DNA from: Topomyia yanbarensis | Lineage: Eukaryota; Arthropoda; Insecta; Diptera; Culicidae | Assembly: GCF_030247195.1 (NCBI RefSeq) | Contig: NC_080670.1 | Coordinates: 161,210,080-161,274,079 of the forward strand | Direction: 5' to 3' | Length of the DNA stretch: 64,000 nucleotides | Shown here: one piece after another, positions 56,601 through 64,000 of the stretch | Position numbering within the stretch: the stretch's first letter is position 1 | Layout: each line of letters starts with the position of its first letter | Notes under the pieces: generated by a model | Database searches by the model: none | What the model saw: the letters and a program-made list of their open reading frames with translations, nothing else | What the model was told of the DNA's origin: nothing | Program-made: the position numbers and the translations under genes

Positions 56601-59600
56601 GTAGTGCTGCTGTTGTTGTTGGTGTTGTTGTTGTTGTTGCTGCTGCTGTTGCTGCTGGTATGGTACAGTGGCCTTGGACAAATCGGTCCAGCCGGACTGT
56701 TGTTCTCGTCCGGTTCCAGTTTGAGCGCTGGAGTAGCCGTAGTAGGCTCCACCGCAAGGCCAACCGTCGTCGATGTTTGACCTTGCGCCTGTTGAAACCC
56801 CACCGCTGGTGGTGAACTGTAGTCTTGCATTAACGGTGCTTCAACCGCTGTGTACGCTGGGGGTCCGTACCTTGGATCGTACCGTTCGAAAGCACCCGCA
56901 TCTCCGTACGGTCGACTGGGATAACTTCCGAAGTCATATCCTACGGCTGAGCTGCTCATATGAGTGTTCGTATACTGTTGGTGTTGCTGGTGACTGTAGC
57001 GGTAGTCCGCCTGGCGATCATAACCCATGCTACTGTCCAACATGGTGGATCGATTGCCGCCGCTCGGTACCTCACTGTTGTCTGGGTCAAGTTTCTCGGT
57101 TTTGATTACCAGTTTAGGTTCTTCTAAGTTTTCTGCTTTTTTGTCAGTCGACGGTGAAGCAAGGGTTGGTTCGTTAGTTCGTTTTTCCAGTTGATTTGAA
57201 GTAGTTTTCAAATTTTGTGGTTCGTCGGTTGAATTATTGTCTTCTGGTGAATACGTTTCCAGGCGACGATCCGGGGGCGATAAACTGCGACTGTGCTGGG
57301 TTTGACCGATGAGTGTTGATCTATATTCGTTTAACTGTTGGTAGTTTAGTACTGAGAAAGAAAAGGTTTGCAACATTGTATTCATTTTACCAAATTGATA
57401 GTTCCTTGCTGTTCTTGAATCGAATGTGAAATTGTTTGCCGTTTCAATGTTCAGTTTCCAAAACCACTAGTTCTATTGTCAACATGAATCATAAAATAAG
57501 GAATTTTATTGTACCGGGTTGCCGGACAATTTTAATGAATAGATTCCAATCATTTTGGACAGCTAATCCTGATGCATCAATGGACTCGATAAAATATTCG
57601 CGTGCCTTTTTGTGAATGCGGAGAAAAGCACCTATATAGTGTAAATCTGGGGCAATATGAGGCAATATATCAGCTTTATTTTCGGCTTATGCCATAAGTT
57701 TCTTGGATATTTAGCGCAATAATTGATTTAAATTCATGTATAAAGAAATTCAAACATCTAGAAAACGAAGAATCCAGGAATTTTCGAAAACCAGTTAGTA
57801 ATAAATACAAAAATAGTGAATAAATTTTGAAGCGCATATTTAGTATGACAATGATACAAATAATAAAGACAAATAAAATTGTTGAGACCAACAATGCCGA
57901 TCAAAATAGTAAAGTTAGTAACTATAGCGCCAGTAATAAAAATGGAAGTAAACTGAGACTAGTAAATATAGATAACAGAGTAAAAAGTATGAAAAACAAA
58001 AAATTGGTAAGTTAGTAAAAATACTAAAAATGATAAAAATAGTAAAAATGGTAAAAAATAGTAACAATAGTAAAATTGCAAAACAATAGTAATGTAAGTA
58101 AAAATAGTAAAAACAATATACGCAGTAAAAATTTAAAAATTATATATTAACAAAAGCGGTGAAATAGTAAACTGTTAAAAATGGAAAATAAAAGTACAAA
58201 TAGTAAAAATAGTTAGAAAAAGAAAAAAACAGCTTGTGTAATCAAACGGTAAAAATAATAGATAATAAATAGTATTCTTGAACTTTGTTCTTTTTTCATT
58301 TCCTGTTTTATTCCTATTCTCCTTTTTTTGCTCAATCCGTTGTTTTCTTCTTTCGTTTCCCTTTTTTCTATTTTCTTTCTTCTTATTTTTTCAGTTTTTC
58401 TTTCTTTTACTATTTTGTTTACCTATTTTTCCTGGTTTTCGTTTCTTCATTTCCTCATTTCTCCCATTCTGCCTTTTCCCTTTTTCTTTTTCAGCTATTT
58501 TTTTCTTTTTTTTCATTTCTGGCTGTATTCAGTTTTTCCGTTTTTCTGTTTCCTTTGTTAAGGCTTTACTTTACTAATTTATTCTATTTTACTTTTTGCA
58601 TTGTTTTGTTTCTTCTTTCCGTTTCATATTTTATTTTTCTCTTTCTTCCTTAACTTCTTTATTTATTTTCCCTGGTATGTTCCTTTTTTCATTTTATTCC
58701 TTTAGGATTCCTTTTCTAACTGTCTTTTTTCTTATTTCCGTTTCTATTTCTTTTCCTTTTTTCGGTCCAATCTTTTTATTTTTTCTTTCTTAGGGGTTTA
58801 CAAAAAGTTCCTTTCTTTATCATTTTTCTTCTTTGGTTTGGTTTTTTTCTCTCGTTTTCTTTCCGTGTCATCGTTCCTCTTTTTTTCTCTTCCTTTTATC
58901 CTTCATTTTTAAGTTCGGTTTTTCAAATTTTTGATTTTGATTCTTTATTCTTTATTATTTTTGATCTTTTTTCTCTATTTATTTTTTCCTTGTTTCTTAT
59001 TGTCCGTTTCTTCTTGATTTTGAGTTTCTCCTTACCCCGTTGTTAATTTTTATATCTCTGTTTCAATTCTTTGATTTCATTTCTTTTTTACTTTTTTTCA
59101 TTCATTCGTTTTCTGTTTTTATTTTTTTCCTTCAATATCTTTTATCTTTATTCTTTCAACCAATTTTTGCGTTTTTGTTTGCTCTTATTTATTTTTTTGT
59201 TTTTCCTGATTTCTCGTTTCCTTTCCTTTTTACCTTTCTTCTTTAACGATTTTTCCATTTCTACTCCTGCTTCGATTTTCCATTTTCCTTTTTTTGCTTC
59301 GCTCCTTTTTCATTTTTTTACATTTTTTCCTTCATACCTTTTTCTCTTCTTTCTCCTATTTTCTTTTCAACTTTCTTTTTACCCATTTTTCTTTGTGCTT
59401 CTTTCTGTTTCTCCCCTTTCACTTCTTTCTTTCTTCTGTTCCCTTCGTTCTTTTCTTTTTTTCAAAACTTTTTTTTTTCGTCTGCTGTTTTCCTTTTTTT
59501 CTCTTTTTTTTCTTTTTTCTCTTTTGTTCATTTTTTCTCCTTATATTATTTCCTTTCTCCCTTTTTCATTTTTTACCTTTATCTTCGATACATTCTTACT

Positions 59601-62600
59601 TTGAATTTCCTGTATTCCTCTGTCCTCTTTTACTTTTCTTCTATTTCTCTCTGTCTATCTTTGCATTTTTGCACCTTTTTCCCTTTTCCGCTTTTTTCCT
59701 TTTGATTTGGTTTTTTATCGATCTTTTCTCTTACTTCTTTCTTTCCTATTCTTCATCTTTTTGGCTTCTTTCCATTTGATGTGCCTATTCTTCCCTTTTT
59801 CAGTTTATTCCAAATTTTCTGTTCCCTTTTTGCTTTTCAGTTTTCACTTCCCACCTATTTTCGTTTTTCATCTCCTTTTTCCCTTTTCCGCGTGGACCTT
59901 TTTTCCTTAATAATTTCATAATTTTTCTTCTTCTCTCTTCCGTCTTCCTTCCTTTCCTTTTTTTCATATTTTTCCTTTTTTGTGCTCCATCCTCGTTCTT
60001 CCTTTTTGAGATTTCGTTATCTATTTTTTCTGGTCCTTTTTTGTCTTTTTTCTGTTATTTTGCGTTTTTATTTAGATCCTTCTTCCTTTTCTTTTTTCCG
60101 CTTTTAATTTTGCACATTTTCCAAATTTTCCTTTTCATTTGTTCCTCTTCCTATTTTTTTTCTTTTTCTCTCCTTTTCCTTCTTTAGCACTTCTTTCCGT
60201 TTTCACCTTTTATCTTTTTGCCTTCTTCTACTTATTGCTTTTTCCACTTTACTTTCTTGTTCTGTTTTTTATTTTACTTATTTTCCTTTACTTCTACTTC
60301 CTTTTTTTTTCTTTTTTTTCCGTTTTTGCTTCTTCACTGTACCTTTTTTTATTCTTCCTTTTTGTAGTTTTGTTTTTGTTTTTTCTCTTTTTTCCTATTC
60401 TAATTTCGCTCGTTATTTTGCATTTTGTTCCCTTTTTTCTTATCCATCTTTTCACCTTTTCTGCACGTTTTGAATTACTTTTTTCTTTCTCTATTGATTT
60501 CTGTTACGTTGCTTTTTATGTCTTCCTTTTTTCGTTTTCTCATTTTGTATTTTTTCCTTTTCTGTCTCCTTTTTTTTCTCTTTTCCGTTTTCTTTTCTTA
60601 TCTTGTACGTTTCTTCATGTTCTTTGTTATTCATTTTTATGCTTTTCTTGACATCTATTTTTTTCTTGCCTTGTTTTCTTTGATTTTTTTTCTTTTTGTT
60701 TTTCTTTACAATATTAGTCTTTTCCTCTTTTCTTTTTGTTTGTTTCCTTTTTTCTTGCGTTTTTTTTTGTTATTTCATATTTCCATTTCCAATTTTTTAT
60801 TGTTCTCCTTTGCCTAGTTCTTTCTTTTTCCCATTTTTTCTTGTCCTTTTTCTTTCATCCTTTCCACCTATCCATTTATCTTATTCTCTTTGTTCCTTGC
60901 TGCCTTACACTCTTATTTTTTTTCACTTGTTTTTTTTTCTTGTGTATCTTTTTCTCCTTTTTCTGTTTCTTGTGACTTGTTTACTGTTGATATTGGTGCT
61001 TTTTATAAATTTTTCTTTTACATTTTGCCTCTTTTTCCTTCTTTCCCTCCTTTACTTACTTTTATTCTTCTTTTAGTTTTGTCGTTTTATTTTTTTATGT
61101 GCTTCTTCACTTTTTTGCTATTCTTCCCATTTTCCTTTTTGCTTCTTTTATTTTTTTTTCTTTGTCATTTTTGGTTTTATCTTTCCGCTTATTTGCCTTT
61201 CTCTTTTCCCCTCTTATATTTTTTGCTTTGCACTGATTTCCTTTTATTATTCCACTTTTTTCGTCATCTTCCTATTTTTCTCTATTATTATTTATTATTT
61301 TTCACCTTTTCTCTTTTTTGTTTTAATTTATATTTTTATTTTTTCACCTTACTCTCATGTTCTGTTTTTCAATTATCATTTTTTCTTTATTCCTATTTCT
61401 CTTTTTCCTCATTATCCGTTTTTCTTTACCCTCTTTTCCAATTTCTTTTTTTCTTTTTACTTTGTTCCTTTTCCTTCTTTTCTATTGTTTTCTTCAAGAT
61501 TTTCTTCTATTTTTTCGTTTCTTATTTCTTATTTCCCTACAAATCTTATTTTACTTGTTTCTTTTTTCTCTTTTTCGTTTTTACTTTTTCTGGATGCTTT
61601 TCCTTCTTTTTTTAATCTCAATTCTTCTCTTTTTCCAATTTTTTGTCTTCCTTTTTTTCCTGTTCACATTTTGCCCTTTTTTCCTTTCTTTGTCTTCCTT
61701 TTTTGTCTTAGTCCGTTTTTTTGACCCCTTGTAATTTTTTCTGGTTTTTCTTTTTATTGCTTTTTCTCTTTGTCTGTTTTTCTGTTTTCTCTTGTTTGCT
61801 TCTTTCCTTATATCCTGTTTTCCTTTTATGTTCTTTTCCTTTTTCATTTGATCCTTTATTTTCCTTGTCTGCTTTTTGTTCTTTTTTCTTTTACTCTTTT
61901 TGTTTTTCTTTTTTTATATTTTCCTTTATGCCTTTTTTACTTTTTTCCTATTTTTCTTTGTTTGACTTATTTTTCTTTTCTTCTGCTTTTCCTTTTTTGA
62001 TTGTCTTTGCTTTTCTTTTCGACTTTTTTTCTTTTTATGTCCTTATTTTGTCAACTTTTTTTTCCTTATTCCTTAGTTTCATCTCAAAAGGTTTACTTGT
62101 TTCCATACAAGATTTTGATACCATGAACTCGACGATTCAATGAAAAATTATTCATCTTCAGGGACTTGGATATAGGGATAGGGATAGGGAATTCTATATT
62201 CAGGTGATCGGACAAATCCCAAAGTTCCAATACTTGCAACTCTAGGAAATGTTGCTGGCCGTCCCTATGACAATTCAACATGACTCCTGACTTTTACCAA
62301 CATCGTATCACCTTCAAACTTTAAACTCCTTGTACGGTTCTGTGCGAAAGCCCTACCTGCTGAGTGCAGCTTCTGCCGAAATAACAATCCATTCTGATAC
62401 TTGATTTCACGGGCAGCTGCCTTACTGGCGGCTGCTTTCGGGCAGCCGGATAAACTGCGATGCGAGTTGCGACCGGCACTAACGTGACCCCGACCGTTAC
62501 ACCCGGGCGTTGGGCATTTAAGGATGGTTTCGTGAAGAGCGAGTACTATGGTTGTGTTGGAAGAAAGAAAAATCAATCTGTCAATCACTTATCTCAATAG

Positions 62601-62918
62601 TGATAACACGGGGGTAACTTACATTCAGAGGAAACTTTGTCTCTTCTTGGGCATCCAGATAAACTGTATAATAAAGAGCAAAATATAGCTTCTAAATAGT
62701 AGTGCAAACATTATTCAAAATTATAATGGTACTTTTCCATTCGGTAGCAATCATATTTGTGTAACAGATGGAAAAGCATGTATCATTTTTCGAATGGAAC
62801 GGTTATTGAAATCTATTAATTGTTATTTCAACAATATAAAGTTACCTTCTATGATGAGAGTAAAGACCTGTGACGTGACCTAAGCCTACGCAACCTGGAG
62901 TAGGACACTTGCTGGATT
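38238..62918 (-). CDS. MYT1/MYT1L-like C2HC zinc-finger transcription factor (3' 12 exons)
   Basis: Nuclear DNA-binding factor of neuronal differentiation, homologous to vertebrate MYT1/ST18/MYT1L and fly CG43689. Exons on minus: 62918-62846, 62663-62623, 62545-62357, 57351-56298, 56238-56024, 55537-55306, 55220-55053, 40810-40748, 40682-40564, 40503-40444, 40377-40079, 38630-38238. Every intron is GT-AG and all phases agree, giving 967 residues plus stop. Four C2HC fingers of the form CP.PGC.G.GH.......H..S.SGCP occur as two pairs, separated by a long Ser/Thr/Asn-rich region. A coiled coil and an Asn-rich tail end the protein. The first exon listed starts in phase 1, so more exons lie upstream beyond the window. 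Introns of 14.2 kb and 5.0 kb carry transposons and simple sequence. Confidence 0.9.
38631..40078 (-). other. MYT1-like last intron, 1.45 kb
   Basis: No repeat family or hidden exon recognised; the open frames here lack conserved character. A further small coding exon cannot be excluded because exon phases at both sides are 0. Confidence 0.5.
40079..40377 (-). CDS. MYT1-like exon: C-terminal coiled coil
   Basis: 299 bases. Acidic start ([20 protein letters not shown]), then a heptad-type helix [20 protein letters not shown] and [24 protein letters not shown]1 proteins end in such a coiled coil, used for self-association and partner binding. Donor CGG|GTACGT; phase 0. Confidence 0.85.
40444..40503 (-). 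CDS. MYT1-like 60-bp exon
   Basis: Encodes [20 protein letters not shown], basic then acidic, between finger 4 and the coiled coil. Acceptor TTGGCAG, donor ACG|GTAACT. Confidence 0.8.
40564..40810 (-). CDS. MYT1-like finger 4, split over two exons
   Basis: Exon 40810-40748 (63 bp) encodes [20 protein letters not shown], the first half of the finger including C, C, H and H. Exon 40682-40564 (119 bp) starts SASGCP with the last Cys and continues [18 protein letters not shown]. The 65-bp intron splits the Ser codon of the H-R-S-x-S-G-C core (AG|T), the same position as in finger 1. Confidence 0.9.
40811..43198 (-). other. MYT1-like 14-kb intron: A-rich simple tract and unique DNA
   Basis: From about 40920 to 42650 the plus strand is A-rich with degenerate AAATCCAAAAA-like repetition and no coding potential. 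The block at 42810-43100 is similar to 48300-48580 (ACTCTTTTTGATTATTTAGTATAAA against ACCCTTGCGGGTTGTTTAGTATAAA). That points to a duplicated element following A-rich tracts. Confidence 0.55.
43199..43276. repeat. short GC-rich hairpin
   Basis: About 31-bp arms: GTGCGCTGCGCCGTCGATTT against AAATCGGAGGCGCGGCGCAC around a short TA-rich loop that itself pairs (AAAAATAGT/ACTATTTTT). It sits directly beside repeat copy B. Confidence 0.8.
43281..44685 (-). repeat. dispersed mosquito repeat, copy B, with internal 337-bp periodicity
   Basis: Same ends as copy A (24.02-24.87 kb) but reversed and longer. On the minus strand it starts TAGAAAGGTATTGCAATTGC near 44668 and ends GGTGGATTAAAATAGG at about 43281. 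Inside, a block with GGAACCGGAAGTCGGATC...CATTTGAG...AATCGG recurs at about 43706, 44045 and 44381, and an intervening block (GATGGTGGCCAATGTGGCC) recurs too, giving a period of about 336-339 bp. A CA/CATA microsatellite lies at 44520-44565. Several short frames within it are not genes. Confidence 0.7.
44690..45411. other. A-rich simple tract in intron
   Basis: Degenerate A-rich sequence like 40.9-42.6 kb and 47.8-48.3 kb; probably one tract split by insertions. No gene. Confidence 0.55.
45412..47807. mobile_element. 2.4-kb foldback element
   Basis: Outer inverted repeats at 45412-45585 and 47646-47807 are nearly identical (start CCATGCCTCAAAAAAGTCGG, one A more at left). Inside, the left arm (about 45620-46510) is a tandem array of a 150-165-bp unit (landmark GACAAGTTTCG, ACATTTCTTTATTTTCCATTG) with about six copies. 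The right arm (about 46520-47600) is the same unit in reverse with about seven copies. No transposase. The flanking CATG could be a palindromic 4-bp target duplication, so limits may be 45417-47802. Confidence 0.85.
47808..49536. other. intron DNA: A-rich tract and duplicated block
   Basis: A-rich simple DNA to about 48290, then the block (48300-48580) similar to 42810-43100, then unassigned AT-rich DNA. No gene. Confidence 0.5.
49848..51140 (-). mobile_element. ITmD37E mariner-type transposon, 1293 bp
   Basis: Complete element with inverted repeats AAGGGCGAACACGAAATTAT (49848 on) and its reverse at the right end (to 51140), identical but for one base over about 27 bp (C/T at the ninth position). 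Flanked by TA on both sides (49846-49847 and 51141-51142), the normal target duplication. It lies inside the MITE at 49537-51407. Confidence 0.9.
50038..50990 (-). pseudogene. DD37E mariner transposase, inactivated
   Basis: Start ATG at 50990. N-terminal paired-type helix-turn-helix domains ([40 protein letters not shown]) lead to a basic GRKPG-type hinge. Catalytic residues: Asp in [14 protein letters not shown], Asp in [11 protein letters not shown], Glu in [12 protein letters not shown]. The last two are 37 residues apart once the frame is corrected, the mark of the DD37E family known from mosquitoes. One nonsense codon (TAA, 50342-50340) and one frameshift near 50195 break it. Stop at 50040-50038. 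Few lesions and near-identical ends suggest fairly recent insertion. Confidence 0.9.
51640..52055 (+). repeat. dispersed 400-bp repeat, copy 2
   Basis: See 35670-36100; same orientation, moderately diverged (clearly below 90 percent by eye). It ends near CAGAGAACATTTAAAATTA where the similarity stops in both copies. Confidence 0.6.
52056..52589. other. intron DNA, T-rich simple sequence
   Basis: A short frame (52149-52334, [18 protein letters not shown]) has no recognised family. From 52340 the plus strand is T-rich with TTCATTTTA-like degenerate repetition that continues at 53640 after the inserted MITE. Confidence 0.5.
52590..53638. mobile_element. pogo/Tc1-type foldback MITE, 1049 bp
   Basis: Ends CACTGAAACCTCCATTTACG (52590 on) and its exact reverse at 53638, flanked by TA (52588-52589; 53639-53640), match the pogo/Tigger-like terminal style. 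Inside are TTACGAAC repeats near both ends. Inner arms are arrays of a roughly 120-bp unit (landmarks CCAAGATGGCGACTTCCGG, CAATATGGGTATTTT), about two copies at left and four inverted at right (53045-53515). No transposase. Confidence 0.85.
53639..55052. other. intron DNA: T-rich simple tract, then unassigned
   Basis: 53641-54230 is TTTATTTTCATT-like simple sequence, a continuation of 52340-52589. 54240-55040 is unassigned AT-rich DNA. No gene. Confidence 0.5.
55053..55220 (-). CDS. MYT1-like exon with C2HC finger 3
   Basis: 168 bases. Acceptor TTTTGGCAG at 55222-55221 is chosen because it alone restores the phase from the previous exon (GG|A), giving [13 protein letters not shown]. Nearer AGs would break the frame. 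Finger: [20 protein letters not shown] and SLSGCP, followed by [18 protein letters not shown]. Fingers 3 and 4 form the C-terminal DNA-binding pair. Confidence 0.9.
55306..55537 (-). CDS. MYT1-like exon, Gly/Pro/Tyr-rich
   Basis: 232 bases encoding [20 protein letters not shown] and [20 protein letters not shown], then [20 protein letters not shown]. Low-complexity, probably disordered activation/repression region between the finger pairs. Confidence 0.85.
56024..56238 (-). CDS. MYT1-like exon, Ser/Pro-rich with PMDFS motif
   Basis: 215 bases encoding [20 protein letters not shown], then [20 protein letters not shown] and [19 protein letters not shown] resembles the PxDLS docking motif of the CtBP co-repressor. 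Confidence 0.85.
56298..57351 (-). CDS. MYT1-like large central exon
   Basis: 1054 bases, phases 1 to 2, about 351 residues. Ser/Thr/Pro-rich with two possible SUMO sites (VIKTE, LKLE), Tyr/Gly-rich [20 protein letters not shown], an Asn/Ser/Thr run ([20 protein letters not shown]) coded by CAG/CAA-type triplets at 56600-56660, and three DLS-like motifs near the end (AINLSVK, PVMDLSN, TLDLSVN). The region corresponds by position to the MYT1 central domain between finger pairs. Confidence 0.85.
57352..58265. other. 5-kb intron, left part with AGTAAAAAT-type repeats
   Basis: 57840-58260 is a degenerate AGTAAAAATAGTAAAAATGG simple repeat on the plus strand. The rest is unassigned. Confidence 0.6.
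58266..62090. repeat. 3.8-kb polypyrimidine (T/C) tract in intron
   Basis: On the plus strand the sequence is overwhelmingly T with C, with only scattered A and G, for about 3.8 kb. It produces long but meaningless Phe/Leu/Ser-rich open frames. On the transcribed sense (minus) strand it is a purine-rich A/G tract within the MYT1-like pre-mRNA. It starts sharply at about 58275 right after the A-rich repeat and ends near 62085. Confidence 0.9.
62357..62545 (-). CDS. MYT1-like exon with C2HC finger 2
   Basis: 189 bases. [15 protein letters not shown], finger [20 protein letters not shown] and SLSGCP intact in one exon, followed by the basic [20 protein letters not shown]. Donor CAG|GTAGGG. Confidence 0.9.
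62623..62918 (-). CDS. MYT1-like finger 1, split over two exons
   Basis: Exon 62918-62846 (73 bp) encodes [20 protein letters not shown] and HHR. The 41-bp micro-exon 62663-62623 completes it with [14 protein letters not shown]. The 182-bp intron cuts the Ser codon (AG|T) as in finger 4. This is the most 5' exon found in the window. Confidence 0.85.
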
Positions 62919-64000
62919 CTGCGAAAAAGTAAAAAAAAAGTGGTGTACCTTATCCGTACCAACAAAGAAAGAAAAATGTAATGAATTAACAGTAAGCTAC
63001 ATTCATTTCCATCAGGAATTTGAAACTGACAGTTATGCTCATTTTTTAATGATATAGACAGAAGTTCAGCTTTTCTACCACCAATAATCTAGATTTGATA
63101 ATCGACTTATCTCCATACCCATATTGAAAGCATTTGAATTGTATATTTTAGCGGTACCTATAAGAATTCGTATGTGACCTTACTCATACCACTGGAAATT
63201 CAAATAATTATCTGGAATTCAATCTACGAGAAGATCAAACCAAGCGGCTAAATATGAACAATATTTTGTCAATCCCCATAGATAATCCCTTACCTATAAT
63301 ATACACCTTCCAAACCTTGCTTTAAATTTACAGTTTTCCACCAACTGCAGAAAAACATATCATTGTTGAACAAATCATCCATACGTGACGGCTAGCAATT
63401 TGCCAAACATAAAATCGGTACAATCCGTTCGAAATGATATGCACAAATGCTACCGCCTCGTAGTCAGAGACAAGTGCCGAGGATCTAGGAATCAACTAAT
63501 TAAAACCATGCGTTGTATCACGTGCCAGTGCAAACAACACACTTCTGCTGGCGATGGCGATGGCGACGACGAAAACGACAAACGTGGATGTTGTTTGCAT
63601 TTGGTAGGTACGATTCGGTGGCACTAGTAGGTTCTAGTAGGAAAAGTTTCACCAATTCTCCACACCTACACAGTGCCCGCTCGGTACGATGATGTTCGGT
63701 ATTGAAGTGGGCTTTCGGTGGTAGTTTTGGCGAGTAGGTACCAATGGATCGTCCTCGTTAAATTGTACCTATTTCTACGGTTATCATACCATTCCAGCTC
63801 TGGAATGGTGGAATGCAAAATTTTCGTAATTAATTAACAACAGGTTGAGAGATTGCTGGAGCGTTTGGATGCATCGGAATATACCGGCGAAATTATGCTC
63901 AGCAATTTTTATTATTTGAGTGGAACGCTCGAAGCAGTCCATATTACAATGCTTACGCATGGTTGATTTTTTTTCTCGTTTTTTATAGTTGTATAATCAA
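62919..64000 (-). other. MYT1-like upstream intron, no exon recognised
   Basis: The next upstream exon should end in phase 1. No frame with MYT1 character (acidic Glu/Asp-rich stretch or finger) is visible to the right edge. The plus-strand frame at 63385-63627 has no recognised family. Confidence 0.4.

Noticed and set aside
58278..62143. Many long Phe/Leu/Ser-rich open frames on +
   Set aside because: They are products of the T/C-rich tract, which rarely makes stop codons; no domain or conserved motif.
63385..63627. 80-codon Cys-containing frame near the right edge
   Set aside because: Cysteine spacing matches no known finger and the frame lies opposite to the MYT1-like gene.

Overview
The window looks like chromosomal DNA of a culicine-type mosquito. 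It is AT-rich and intron-rich, packed with non-LTR retrotransposons of clades common in mosquitoes (RNase H-bearing LOA/I type, RTE/JAM1-like, R1, Jockey/CR1-like), and carries a mariner-type DD37E transposon. The assignment rests on protein-level recognition of these families; no search was run.

Layout. 1-12.9 kb is mostly transposon debris: an antisense RT remnant (2.86-3.40 kb), then a decayed LOA/I-type element on + (about 3.48-11.8 kb) with two younger LINE fragments nested in it, then another RT remnant. At 12.95-13.05 kb on the minus strand is the likely first coding exon of a secreted or membrane protein, with a GC- and CT-rich upstream zone to about 15.9 kb. At 17.55-23.82 kb is a probable complete 6.3-kb DNA transposon: a CACTA/EnSpm-like transposase on + faces a five-exon DUF4806-type gene on minus, between matching 12-bp ends with subterminal TCGCAT motifs. 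At 25.1-33.35 kb an antisense RTE element has been split by a complete, apparently intact R1-clade LINE (27.69-32.90 kb; 13-14-bp target duplication, poly(A) tail, two open ORFs joined by a TAATG stop-start). At 34.25-34.99 kb is a Jockey-like fragment.

The right half (38.2-62.9 kb) is a host gene on the minus strand: the insect homologue of the C2HC zinc-finger factor MYT1/MYT1L (fly CG43689-like). Twelve exons with GT-AG junctions and fully compatible phases encode the last 967 residues, including four C2HC fingers and a C-terminal coiled coil. The 5' exons lie beyond the right edge. Its introns are loaded with repeats: a DD37E mariner nested in another TA-flanked element, a 2.4-kb foldback element, a pogo-like foldback MITE, an abundant 0.85-1.4-kb mosquito repeat, A-rich tracts, and a 3.8-kb almost pure pyrimidine tract.

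No tRNA, rRNA or CRISPR was seen. The most interesting objects are the two-gene CACTA-like element, the R1 element with its TAATG junction, the foldback elements and the long polypyrimidine intron.
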